A DNA stretch of 64,000 nucleotides, taken from positions 496,001-560,000 of the forward strand of contig NC_068564.1 of the NCBI RefSeq assembly GCF_022201045.2, written 5' to 3'. The DNA is from Citrus sinensis (taxonomy: Eukaryota > Streptophyta > Magnoliopsida > Sapindales > Rutaceae). Shown here piece by piece: positions 10,135 to 20,322 of the stretch (the stretch's first letter is position 1; each line of letters begins with the position of its first letter). The notes below the pieces were generated by a model. That model was not told where the DNA came from. It saw only the letters and a program-made list of their open reading frames with translations, and ran no database searches. The position numbers and the translations under genes are program-made.

Positions 10135-10189
10135 ACTGTACCATATACTCGGTAACCTATATGGGCCGTTGGATATTTAAAAAGGCCCA
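10089..10189 (-). promoter_or_regulatory. telo-box and paired site II elements of the rpl2 promoter
   Basis: On the minus strand AACCCTA (10095-10089) is a telo-box, and two TGGGCC cores lie upstream in opposite orientation (10189-10184 and, on the plus strand, 10162-10167). Telo-box plus TGGGCC/T site II motifs are the known promoter signature of plant ribosomal and mitochondrial-protein genes, bound by TCP factors. A TTTAAATA stretch between them may serve as a TATA element (inference). Confidence 0.6.
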
Positions 10190-10212
10190 CAACTGCGAAT
10201 CCCTGTAGAAAC

Positions 10213-10725
10213 TAGGGATGGCAAAAACGCCCGGGCCGGCCCAGGCCCGGCCAAGCCCGGCCCGCACTGGTGGGTCTGGATATGGGCTCAAATATTACAA
10301 AGCCCACATATGTTGGGCCTGGACAAGGGCTTAGCAAAAAAGCCCGGACTTGACCCGGGCTTTTTAAATTTATGAATAAAAAATAAATTTAATTTAAATA
10401 AAAAAAATCAAAATATTAAATTAGTTTAATTTTTTATATTAGTATTTGTTATTTTATTAGGTTGTATTATTAGTATTTTATGTATTTGACCATTACTCTA
10501 TTTATATATTAGATTATTATCTTTAATTTAAATATTTTTCTTAATGTAAAAAAATATTTTATAATTAATTTTAAAAGTCCAAGTACGGCCCGAGCCCGGC
10601 CCAGGCCCGTCTAGGCCCGGCCCGAGTTGGACGGACTTTTGAAGGACCTAGGCTTCATTTGAATTATGCGGGCTTGGGCCTGGACTTTAAAAAGCCCGGC
10701 CCAAATCCGCAAATTGCCATCCCTA
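10213..10725. mobile_element. hAT-like non-autonomous element (513 bp) with perfect 8-bp target duplication
   Basis: Terminal inverted repeats TAGGGATGGCAA / TTGCCATCCCTA are flanked on both sides by GTAGAAAC (10205-10212 and 10726-10733). Inside each end lies a dense array of GGCCCGG/CCGGGC palindromes; the centre is AT-rich and has no coding capacity. The element sits just upstream of the rpl2 promoter, within 30 bases of the first TGGGCC core. Confidence 0.85.
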
Positions 10726-10733
10726 GTAGAAAC

Positions 10734-11490
10734 ATTATATATGCATCCGTCATGTAAATATGCTCTTTTCCAGGTGCTTCTTTCGCTTGGGCTTAAGTGA
10801 TTACGTGTCTTAGATGTAATTTATTACTCTTATAATCACCCATTATCTCATCAGTTGTGGGAGCTGGATTTTTACCAGCGGGAATCACGGAAGTTTAAAA
10901 AACATATAGTTAATAGGTAAATATCATTGCTCCAATATTAATCCGATCAAAGATTAGACTCTGTTTAGGGGCTTAATTTCACAGTATACTTTCAAGTATT
11001 AATTATATATGCTATTTACGTCGCAGAGCAAGGTTAAGGATTGCATTAGCAGCTCCATCGTGGCGTTAATTAAACCATCCGCATGGCTATGTAAGAAATC
11101 AATCGAGTAAGAGGTCAGTTTTGACTTGAGAAATCATTAAGCCATGTATTGCTTATTTTAATCAACAATGGCGATTGTAACACCCGGTAGATGCAGGCAT
11201 GGAGCTTTCGTACATATGTCTGTTCCACCATGAATGCTGTGACAGCTTTGTCAAAGACATATTCCTCAATTCAACATCAACAATTTTGACCCCGAGGTTC
11301 AGATTGTGGATTCTGATATTAAACACAACCCCCAAACCCCCCCCCCCCCCCCCCAAAAAAAAGATTAAAATTGACAATATTCGGCCGTTTTTTATGCAGC
11401 CTCAATCAGTACCATCTGTGTATTGGACCAGGCATGCAGTCTGGCCCATGCATGTCGCTGCCACGATATTGACAGTATTTGCATTATGAT
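10734..11490. other. intergenic spacer / 3' flank of the sulfurtransferase gene
   Basis: Contains a long C homopolymer directly followed by A residues near 11330-11362 and no gene. The short plus and minus frames across the C-run are artefacts of low complexity. Confidence 0.5.
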
Positions 11491-14400
11491 TTATGAAGAG
11501 GTCTCGACAGGTGTGTCGGGTTGAGCTCCCCATTCAGTCCAAGATCCATCATAAACGGCGACATCATGCTTCCCAAGTCGATTCAAGCCCTGGAGAAATA
11601 AAAAGGTCAAACATTTTTTTCCAATTTTTTTCAGGATAACCACAGAATCAGTCTTCCAGTGGTACAATCAGTACAAACAAGTGTAAGATAAACTGTTTTC
11701 TAGCCGCGGAGAAATTCTCGAAAGTTGTGAAAAGAATTTACATTGTTCACCAAACTAGCATGTGAGATCCATCATCCGTGTATGTGAGAGCAGGTGTGCA
11801 CTGTGTAGCCATTAAGGCGGGCAACCACAAATTATGCCAAGGTCAAGAAATTTCCATTTAGCGTACATACTTCTGATCTTAACAAGTAAAAATGGGCTGA
11901 TGTTACACATATTAGTGTGCACATGTTAGGAGCTTGCAGTCAAGCTTAATATCAAAATGAACACGAGCACGTAGAAAGGACAAGGATTTAAAACATTTGT
12001 GTAGTGCTTTTATAACTTCAATGTGTGTAACTTCCTATAGAAAGAAGATTGGAAAAAGTACCAATGCAAGGATGCAAGCAGTTACTCCAGTCCCACATGC
12101 AGTTACAACAGGTTTTTCCAGTGAAATGCCTGAAGAAAAAATTTGCCATCAGGTGAATCAATAATGATAAGAAATAGGCATTGACCAAGATATAACAGTG
12201 TTCAAACACATTATTGCATGACAGCACAACTAACTACAGGTACAAAAAATATAGCAAATTCACAACATTGCAATGAAGTACTATTCTTCAGCCACTTGTT
12301 TTTTAGTAATCCCTACACGTGAATTCTGTTGGTGATATTCTAAACCCTCCAATGATAATACTGCTTAGCCTTCAAAACACGTTGTTGAACCACTAGATGA
12401 TGCTTAATATTGAAAGAAATTAAGAAATAAGGTTATCTTCTTGAACCATGTTATTGAACCACTAGTGAAGAGGGGGTTAACTTCTGAGAGTCCATACCTT
12501 CTTGCTCAAATCGTTTCTTAAGCTCATCTGCTGGTAAGAGTGTCTGCGAAGCATCCAACATCTGCAAAAAGCAAAAGATGTTAATGAACCAATTATGCAT
12601 TTTTAAGTAATATTAGATAAGCCAAGCTGAGAATGGGAACATATAGATAGAAGAAACTGCAAAAACATCATAAGTAGAAAACAGCTCATCACTAACAATC
12701 TATATGGCATATAGTCAGTTTATTAACACTTCGTTTCCTCAGTCCACCAAATTCATAGACTCCACACATCATCCTCAAAGTTCCCATGGTTTCATAATTT
12801 CCACCCAACACCCGTAAGAGAGAGAGAGAGAATTGAAGCATACAGACTACCAATTGGTCCTTTAATAGATTCAAAAGGACAAGAAGCATATAACCTTCTC
12901 AAACAGTTTTTATACTACTTTGCATGCTCTCAAGGCAGATCCATTTCCATCGCCAAACACCATGCTGTTAAACACAGCCTTCATAATTTATGGAAATCAA
13001 AGTATGCATCTAAACTCGACAAAATCAATGCACCGAATGAAGCCGTCAGATCCTCAGGATTTAGAAATAATTTGATTATGCTATTTGAAATTAAAATCCT
13101 AAAACCAAATCCCAATATCAAGGAAAACACTGAAACCACCTTTTAAATAATATGTTAAGGTAGATAAACTAGTGCCAATCTATGAGTCATAAATTATACT
13201 CATGCTGCTTCAGGTAATAATAAAACTACAGGTACCATGTGAAAATTTGATCGCAGTTTACCTGGGGAAAAGGAATGCACTTGCTGCCAGGTACATGGCC
13301 ACTCCTAATGCCCTTGCGAGGTTCTGGCGCGTCACCGTCAAACCTGCAACAGTAACAAATTCCACAAAATTAAAGGGAAAAAAAACTCATAAACAAGGAG
13401 CTGTATTGTCTTGTTATGGTTAAAAGTATTGTTTCTCACTAGTTGAACTGATCCAATTCCCAGCTAAACTTAACTTTGTAGACTCTTTGGCCATATTGTT
13501 TCGCTTAAGTCTGACTAGTCATCCACCAAGCTTTGACTGCTTTGCTGGGTAGATCAGATTACTTCCAGATGGGAAAGGCCTTAGCATTAACTTGACAAGC
13601 CTTTTTGCCTAAACCTGGCCTTCTTGTCCACATGGATTATAATTCATTTGGCCCAGCCCATCCATTTGACACCTCTATTTCCAGAAGTATCTTACATCTA
13701 ATCTAGGAAACACCCAAACTATGATAAGGCCAATCGTTATGATGCAAACAAGCCAGGATTCTAATATGAATCTAGATTTCACTGGTCCTGGAAAACTCCC
13801 CATACTACTCTGGTATTAGAACTCCCCATGATTCATTTTTTAGCAATTACAAAAAGAATTTTACGCAAACTATATTTTCTTTGTAAATATTTTACTGCTC
13901 CTGCATTATAATCAAGCCCAACAAATTGGCTCCGTTGAGTCATCAAAATTCCATCAAGCCAATAGATTGATGGTCTGTTAACTTGGCTATCTCTGGATCA
14001 GGGTTTGATACCTTGAGGAAATAATTAGGTCTGTATTTGAGACTGACCATGAATTTGTTGAACCAAGAAGAATCATGCACATCCCATTTATTTATTGAAC
14101 CAAGAAGAATCATGCACATCCCATCAAAGCAAATAATAAATCAAGAGATAAAACAATTACAAAAGCAGAAATTAGTACAGCAACCAATCACAGAAGAATG
14201 TTCTTACCTGGCCTTTGAACGAGCATCCACGAGTTGGTAAGTCCCTTCCTCAATATTTCTTTTAACCTGATAAATATGAGAGACAAATTAGCTACCATAA
14301 AATTGCATTTGAATTCGAAAGCATATTATGCAAAATAGCCACAAAAACACAACACGATCCCCAATAATGAGGTTGTAATGTCAATTCATGAAAATCTCAT

Positions 14401-16843
14401 ATGCTTATCCACTGTGAATGTCAGTATCTGAGGATCTAGAAAATTAAAAGTAGCTTGTACCACTTTATATAAATGGGTTGAGAATTATGCACTGTAATTC
14501 AGCCAAACCATAGTGGTATATTATGTTCAGTTATTACAGAATTTCTCCTTTCACATCCTAAATTCCTAATCATTACTGCATTTACAATGCAAAATGAAAA
14601 TAGGCAACTTTTATTCACCAAAACAGCAACTTTCAAAATAAAATGCAATCTGACCTGCTCAAGTGTCCAGATAAGATGTGGCTGAAATTTTGTTTGAAAT
14701 GTGGTTGGCCCAACCTGCAGCACAGAGGTCTATGTGAGCGGAACCAGTCCCAATAAGGATTCAAAGGAGGACCAAAAGATAAAATTAAATTAAATTAAAA
14801 AATGAATCTATTAAATTGCGCTTGGATTATGAGATATGCTAACATAAAAAATCAGTTCGACAGAATACCAAGAAAGACTGGTTCACATCTGCCCTTCAGT
14901 CACATAAGTAAAAAGTTACAGCATAACTAAATTAAAATTAATAACATACCACCTGTCCCTGATATACTTTCTCTATTGCCTCACTTGCAGCACTAGCTTT
15001 CAAAATAGCGTCACCAGAAGCACTAGATTCAACATCATATCCAGAAGCACGCCATCTTGGCAGGCCTCCATCTAACACCCAAACTCTGTCATGCCCAAAG
15101 ACTCGGAACATCCTTTTCATTTGATAAACAAGACGACATTGATTAGTTCATTCTACAAAAGAAATATCCCATACAAAGAAAGATTCAGCAAAGTTTGCAA
15201 CTCACCACCAGACACGAGCAGCACTAAAAATCCCCTTCCCATCATAAACAACTAGCCCATCTTTATTCTCTAAGCCAAGGGCAGAAACAGCAGCAGCAAA
15301 AGCTTCCTCTGAAGGTAACATGTGGGGCAACTGATATACAAGATAACATTTCTACTGTTAAATCTCTCATAGATGAACAACCTGGAAATAGGTTTAATAC
15401 TTCAAGTATTACATGAGTTGGCAGACTTCAAGTATTACACAAGGTGGCAGATGTAAACTTTCGCAGAAAAGCAAAGATCCCATCTACATAATTAATTACA
15501 AAACAGTTTGACAAGAAAGGAACTCACATTTGTAGTTCGATCTGCTACACCATCCACATCAAAGAAAAGAGCACCGGGAATATGAGCAACCTGTTTTTGG
15601 GAGGTAAGGAGGACGATGTTAGCCAACTAAAATGAACGAGTCTCAAAAGACCAAAAGAGTCAAAGATAATGTGAAGATTGTAGAAGATAACACATTCAAG
15701 AGGCACCCGAGAAAGTGATATTACAACAAAAATCCATACAGAATTTGATTGGAAAAACAACATGTGCAATTACCTAAATTGCCTTGTTAAAAATCATGTT
15801 AAAATAGACAGTACCTGATACTCTTGAAAAGGGTTCCTCTGTTCATCTGGCATGTACCAGGATGCATCTAAAACCTACAACATCAACAACAACAGAAAAG
15901 TGAAAAGTCAACATCTAGGATCAAAAAAGTGCAACTAAAATGCATGGCCTGCTACACAGATTCCAACTATGTACAAAGGAAAAACTGACTAAACACTGCC
16001 AGTTTTAGCACCCCCAAGACTTCATAGCTAGGTTCTCTGATAGCAAAAATAAGGCAAAGCAGGTACCTTCAAATCGGGCTCCCTGAGGTTAGCATGAAGC
16101 CAATCAACAGAAACAACAGGTTCCTTGGGGGACACAGATAGTGTTGAATAATCAGCTCTTCTGCCAGCTGCTAAGGAAGACATAACACAAGGAGACTGAC
16201 TAGATGATGTTTTCAGTGTTGTGTGGGTGTGTTTAGGCCTTGAATAAAATAGTTTCTTCTGCATAAAGTAAAGATTGTAGAAGAAAAAATTACAATTAGT
16301 AAAATATCAAAAGAATTAAACGATGTGATAACAATTGTTAGAAAAATTGATAACATATCACACTTAGCAAGCTAAGCTTTTTTAAACAAAAAAGGTACAT
16401 TATTTACAAAGCACAGTTCTTTCAGAGTGCATTCAAAGAACCATAAGCAGAAAATATATCCAAAGCTTTATACAACCACAAATTTGACAAAATAATAATA
16501 CTAATAATTTGAATCTCACTCAATTCATGCTAAAACCTTCATCAGAGCCATAACAGCAATTCAAAACCCTACTTCCTATACAAGAAACCACTGCTAAAAC
16601 AGAAACCCCAATAATCAAAATTGAATTTTTTTAGCACATGCACCAAAAAACCCACAAAGCAGAACCGGTAAAACAAGCAAAAGAGCCACAGAATCAATCA
16701 AAACCGGATAAGAGTTAAGAGACTAAAACGGACCCAGATAGTGATTTGGGACTTACATTGAGGAGAGAAGTGAAAACTTGGGGCTTGTATGAGATAGAGA
16801 AGGAGGAGTGAACCAACCGGCGAGTGAAAAGAGACGATGCCAT
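11491..16843 (-). CDS. STR1: thiosulfate/3-mercaptopyruvate sulfurtransferase (rhodanese family), mitochondrial type
   Basis: Twelve exons on the minus strand: 16843-16757, 16258-16067, 15874-15815, 15590-15528, 15330-15206, 15112-14950, 14714-14655, 14266-14208, 13343-13262, 12561-12498, 12129-12062 and 11589-11491. They join in frame into 373 residues. The N-terminus ([16 protein letters not shown]...) is a Ser/Arg-rich presequence. Two rhodanese domains follow: the first from [11 protein letters not shown] through [12 protein letters not shown] to [14 protein letters not shown], the second with [25 protein letters not shown] and the catalytic loop ACGTGVTAC, whose first Cys carries the persulfide; then [10 protein letters not shown]. 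This architecture matches plant STR1/STR2, which transfer sulfur from mercaptopyruvate or thiosulfate to cyanide and other acceptors. The presequence favours a mitochondrial STR1-like isoform, but STR2 cannot be excluded. Confidence 0.93.
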
Positions 16844-17441
16844 TCACTCACTCATTCAAATCACCATATACAAGAAGACAATCTGTTGAAATAAGTGATT
16901 TATTTCTGTCAGGTAGTTGAATTAAATAAATCCAAAAATTGAACAGAGTTGTTTGTTTGTGCGTTTGAATTGAGTGCTTTGCTTGTTGGATTGATGATGT
17001 ACTCTGTGGAGCCACTGCTACTACGTCTGACGAGGGTCAGCCAGCAGAACACCGCTGTACTTGCTGGATAAGTACATGGGAAATTATGAACGAGGGTCAT
17101 AATACTTTAGTTTATTACAGTTGGGTTAAAGGTTTTGTATAAATCATCATTCACCACCCTAGCCTGTTAGCCAATAGCCAATATCCAACATAAACTTGAT
17201 AAGAAATAGCGGGCTTCAGTTAACTTCAGTCTTCAAATGACACAACTACTAGTATGATCGAATCAATATCATCCGTTAAGTAATAGTACAAACATGTGAA
17301 ACTGTTTAAGACTTTAGAGGGAAAAAAAATCCGAATAAATATGTTACATTTTAAAAGTTGTCCGCGAGCCAATTGATAAACCGGTTACATTAGTCGGAAA
17401 GACCAAATTTGATACAAAATGAATGGGTCTTCTAAATTTTT
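16844..17441. other. spacer with the sulfurtransferase promoter
   Basis: Carries the 5' flank of the minus-strand sulfurtransferase gene. No gene or clear repeat seen. Confidence 0.4.
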
Positions 17442-18060
17442 GGGAACGGATCTATTTCCAGAATCCTCGCTGCAAGAAGTACAGTGGCTTCAGGCTTCAG
17501 CACTGATTCAACATTACTGAACAGCAAAAATGGATACTCAGGATTTACAATTGCAGGCAGCTTCATTGTGCCTAATCATGTGTCTCTGAACATTTCACTT
17601 ACATTGCCTCCATGGAGTAAAGTATGTAAGGCCTCCCAGATAAGCTTGTGCTTATCTATCTGCAAATGCCACCCCAACTCATGCCGGTTCAGGGAACACT
17701 AGAACATCCGGCATGAGCGGTTTTTCCCACTCAATAAATATGATGCTGTAACAATCATGAAAACTAACAGGCGGCCCAAGTGGATAAGGTAGAAATAACT
17801 AGAAACCGCTTCCAGAATTCTTCTCACAACTTCTATGTTGATGAATTTATTTAACCGATCACTATCGTAGCACAAGTTGCATACAAGGATGTATAGGTAA
17901 ATGGATATAAATCCAAGGGAGACATCAAATACCGTCAATATAAAACAGTAGAGCCAGCATGAGAGTAGTTCTCAACTCTTGATTTATAGAAACGCACGTA
18001 CAAGCTCCTTCCAGTCTTTCACTTATAATGTACCTAAAGAGCACTTACAAGATGTAGTAT
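17442..18060 (-). pseudogene. chimaeric pseudogene patch: mTERF-like (17442-17595) plus DEAD-helicase-like (17597-18060)
   Basis: The plus-strand text 17462-17580 follows the mTERF gene near 18500-18615 (TTCGCTGCAAGAAG..., GGCTTCA, AGCAA.AA.GGATACTC, GCAGGCA..TTCATTGTGCC) with many substitutions. From about 17597 it switches to the last exons of the DEAD-box gene near 20690-20850 (TTGCCTC.ATGGAG, AAGCTT...CTATCTGCAAAT.CCA, TTCCCACTC.AT..ATAT). Sequence around 17970-18050 then resembles helicase intron sequence near 21405-21490. Frames are broken, so no product is expected. Intron homology means copying at the DNA level, not through mRNA. Order and orientation (helicase then mTERF on the minus strand) repeat those of the intact neighbours. 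Confidence 0.7.
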
Positions 18061-18286
18061 AGGAGCGAACACCATCAAGTCCTTTCATGTGCAATCCCTA
18101 TTTTAGGCTTTTTGGAAAGGCTCTAATTATTAAACATTGATCATGAGAAAAAGAACTACAGTATGAGTTATAACAAATGTCAATCCCAAACAACTAGCAA
18201 TATAACTGAAAAGGAAAAACCTGATTCATACAATCAATTCATTTTTCCAAGAGAAAAAAATATCAGCACATGAAAGATAGAAAGTC

Positions 18287-19444
18287 TCAAAAAGGAAATC
18301 CTTTATTGATGTTCTTCCTCGAGGTTGCGGCCAGCCTTTTGATGCCTTTTGCAGTTTTATACACCGCCATCAACTCATCAGCAGCATCCTGAGGATGACA
18401 ATGAATAAACACTTTCAAGAATCTCTTTTCATTCATCCTCAATGCACTCAATATTGCAGGAAGTCCTTTTATTTCCGGAACCAGACCCATGTCCTGAACC
18501 TTCGCTGCAAGAAGAACCCGTGGCTTCATCACAGCTTCAAGATTATTAAATAGCAAGAAAGGATACTCGAGAATTACATTTGCAGGCATTTTCATTGTGC
18601 CCACGACAAAAGTCATATTCCTCTGAACCTTATCAACCGACAATGTCAACAAAAGTGGAGACCTCCCAAAAAGAGACCAAATTTCATCTTCTGACATTCC
18701 AAACTTCTCCAAATTTGCCACCTTCTCCCGGATGGTTTCAATTCTCGAAATAGCAATGAGAGTAACAACATATTTATACATCTTAGAAGCTCTCGAAACC
18801 TGAGTTCTACTTATATATTCCATCTTTTGATCGTTCAAGGAAGTCCTAGGAATCAAAGTGGGTCTCGACATAAGCATGGGAATCAAATCATGTCTACTAA
18901 TTCCAACCTGTTCGTACAAAGCGACAACAGGCTTAATCGTTTTATCCAAATCATAAGTCAAGAGTGAAGGATTTCTAACAATGGCTTTACACAACATTTC
19001 TCTTGAACCAAACAACTTGATCAAGAAATCAACCCGCTCTTCGAAGCAAATGTTAATACGAGAACTCAGAAACCGCGGGCGACAGTTAATGATTTTGACA
19101 AGATCATCTGAATTCAAGCCTAGCTCGTTGAGTACACTGAGCTTGAACCGAAGGTTTAAAGCATCCGCCTTTTGCAACGTAGGACGCCGAGCAAATAACT
19201 TGGTTATATCGCTATCACTACAACCCCATTTCTTAAGAACTTCAGTTGAGTTCTTTGGGTGGTTGTCACTGTAATTATTGGCTTGTTCTTGAGTTATTTC
19301 TTCGACTACTGCTTCGGCTTGGCAAATCGTCGAATAGGTGGCGGACTTGAGGGTAATGAAGAGAAGTGACTGTACCGGAGGTCGAATTTTGGAGAAAGAT
19401 GTGAAAAACCGAAGTTTCAGTAGTGGATTGGGTTTGGACTCCAT
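18287..19444 (-). CDS. mTERF family protein (organelle transcription/RNA factor)
   Basis: Intronless 385-residue frame starting MESKPNPLLKLRFFTSFSK, a Ser/Lys-rich, acid-poor N-terminus typical of an organelle presequence. The rest is a run of about thirty-residue helical repeats with the mTERF signature of a Pro-containing loop: CSDSDITKLFARRPTLQKA, LNSDDLVKIINCRPRFLSS, MLCKAIVRNPSLLTYDLD, ISRHDLIPMLMSRPTLIP, MSEDEIWSLFGRSPLLLTLS and MPANVILEYPFLLFNNL. Length and lack of introns match the large plant-expanded group of mTERFs, which bind nucleic acid in mitochondria or plastids and act in transcription or splicing. Exact orthologue and target are not recognisable. It lies 3' of the helicase gene on the same strand, with a degraded partial copy of itself just downstream. 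Confidence 0.9.
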   Translation of the reverse strand: MESKPNPLLKLRFFTSFSKIRPPVQSLLFITLKSATYSTICQAEAVVEEITQEQANNYSDNHPKNSTEVLKKWGCSDSDITKLFARRPTLQKADALNLRFKLSVLNELGLNSDDLVKIINCRPRFLSSRINICFEERVDFLIKLFGSREMLCKAIVRNPSLLTYDLDKTIKPVVALYEQVGISRHDLIPMLMSRPTLIPRTSLNDQKMEYISRTQVSRASKMYKYVVTLIAISRIETIREKVANLEKFGMSEDEIWSLFGRSPLLLTLSVDKVQRNMTFVVGTMKMPANVILEYPFLLFNNLEAVMKPRVLLAAKVQDMGLVPEIKGLPAILSALRMNEKRFLKVFIHCHPQDAADELMAVYKTAKGIKRLAATSRKNINKGFPF

Positions 19445-20322
19445 GCAAAATTGTTGAATTTGGTGATAATGAATTTGTGGGCTTGCTCACGAATAACGGT
19501 ATAAGAGACAAGTTCCCACTTACAGGGTTTGTCTTCTGTTTTCTCGATTTATATTATATCATGACTCTCTCTACTTCTATGATGGTTGATTGATTATTAA
19601 CTAACTAATGGAAATATTCTTCTCAATCATGATTCAGAATTAAAGTTTCTTGTCTTCAATAAATAAATGGATTTATTATTATTTTAAATTGAAGTCTTCA
19701 TTAACATTAACATGTCCGCATGAACAAATTGATACTATTGTTTGAATTGAAAACGTGGTAGAACCCACATGAAATATTTGCATTCTCATAGTTTTATCAA
19801 GCAATCATATATTGTCATCGTACAAGATTTTGCTTGTAACTCTTACTACTTTCGTTTTAAGAAATTTAAACTTCCATTTAAATTTTAAACTTACTAGGAA
19901 AATTGAACTTCAATCTAATCTTCTTAAGTTTCCAAAATCTTGATTGTTACATTTCATCATCATAAACAAATTCATATGCAAGAGGGATCATTCTATTGCT
20001 AAGGGAGAAAATATGGAGATAATTGATAAAATCAAATTTGATTTTTGTTACTTTTCAAATGAAATATATACCGAAATACTAGAACAAAATTTGACAAGGA
20101 AATGAGAACCCACTGCCTATACAATATATTTAGAGATGAATGTCAAAAAAAAAAAGAGGACAAAAGCTTACATGATTCGTTTCTTCCCCAGCCAAAATTG
20201 TATTGATAAATTCTTGTACTCAGTTTTAGTTGAGATCAAATCTAATCATTGTTAAATACATATGCAAATCTAAATCTCATTTCATCTTTGCTTCCAAACA
20301 AAAAAAAAAAAAAAAAAAATTC
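19445..20322. other. AT-rich spacer between mTERF and helicase genes
   Basis: Holds the mTERF promoter and the helicase 3' flank, including an A-run (about 20300-20319) next to the helicase stop. No gene seen. Confidence 0.5.

Noticed and set aside
10135-10189. Fusion of the upstream MSRRPTTW... frame to L2 as a presequence
   Set aside because: With the best acceptor (9851) an in-frame TAA lies between the exon junction and the L2 ATG, and the alternative junctions are out of phase.
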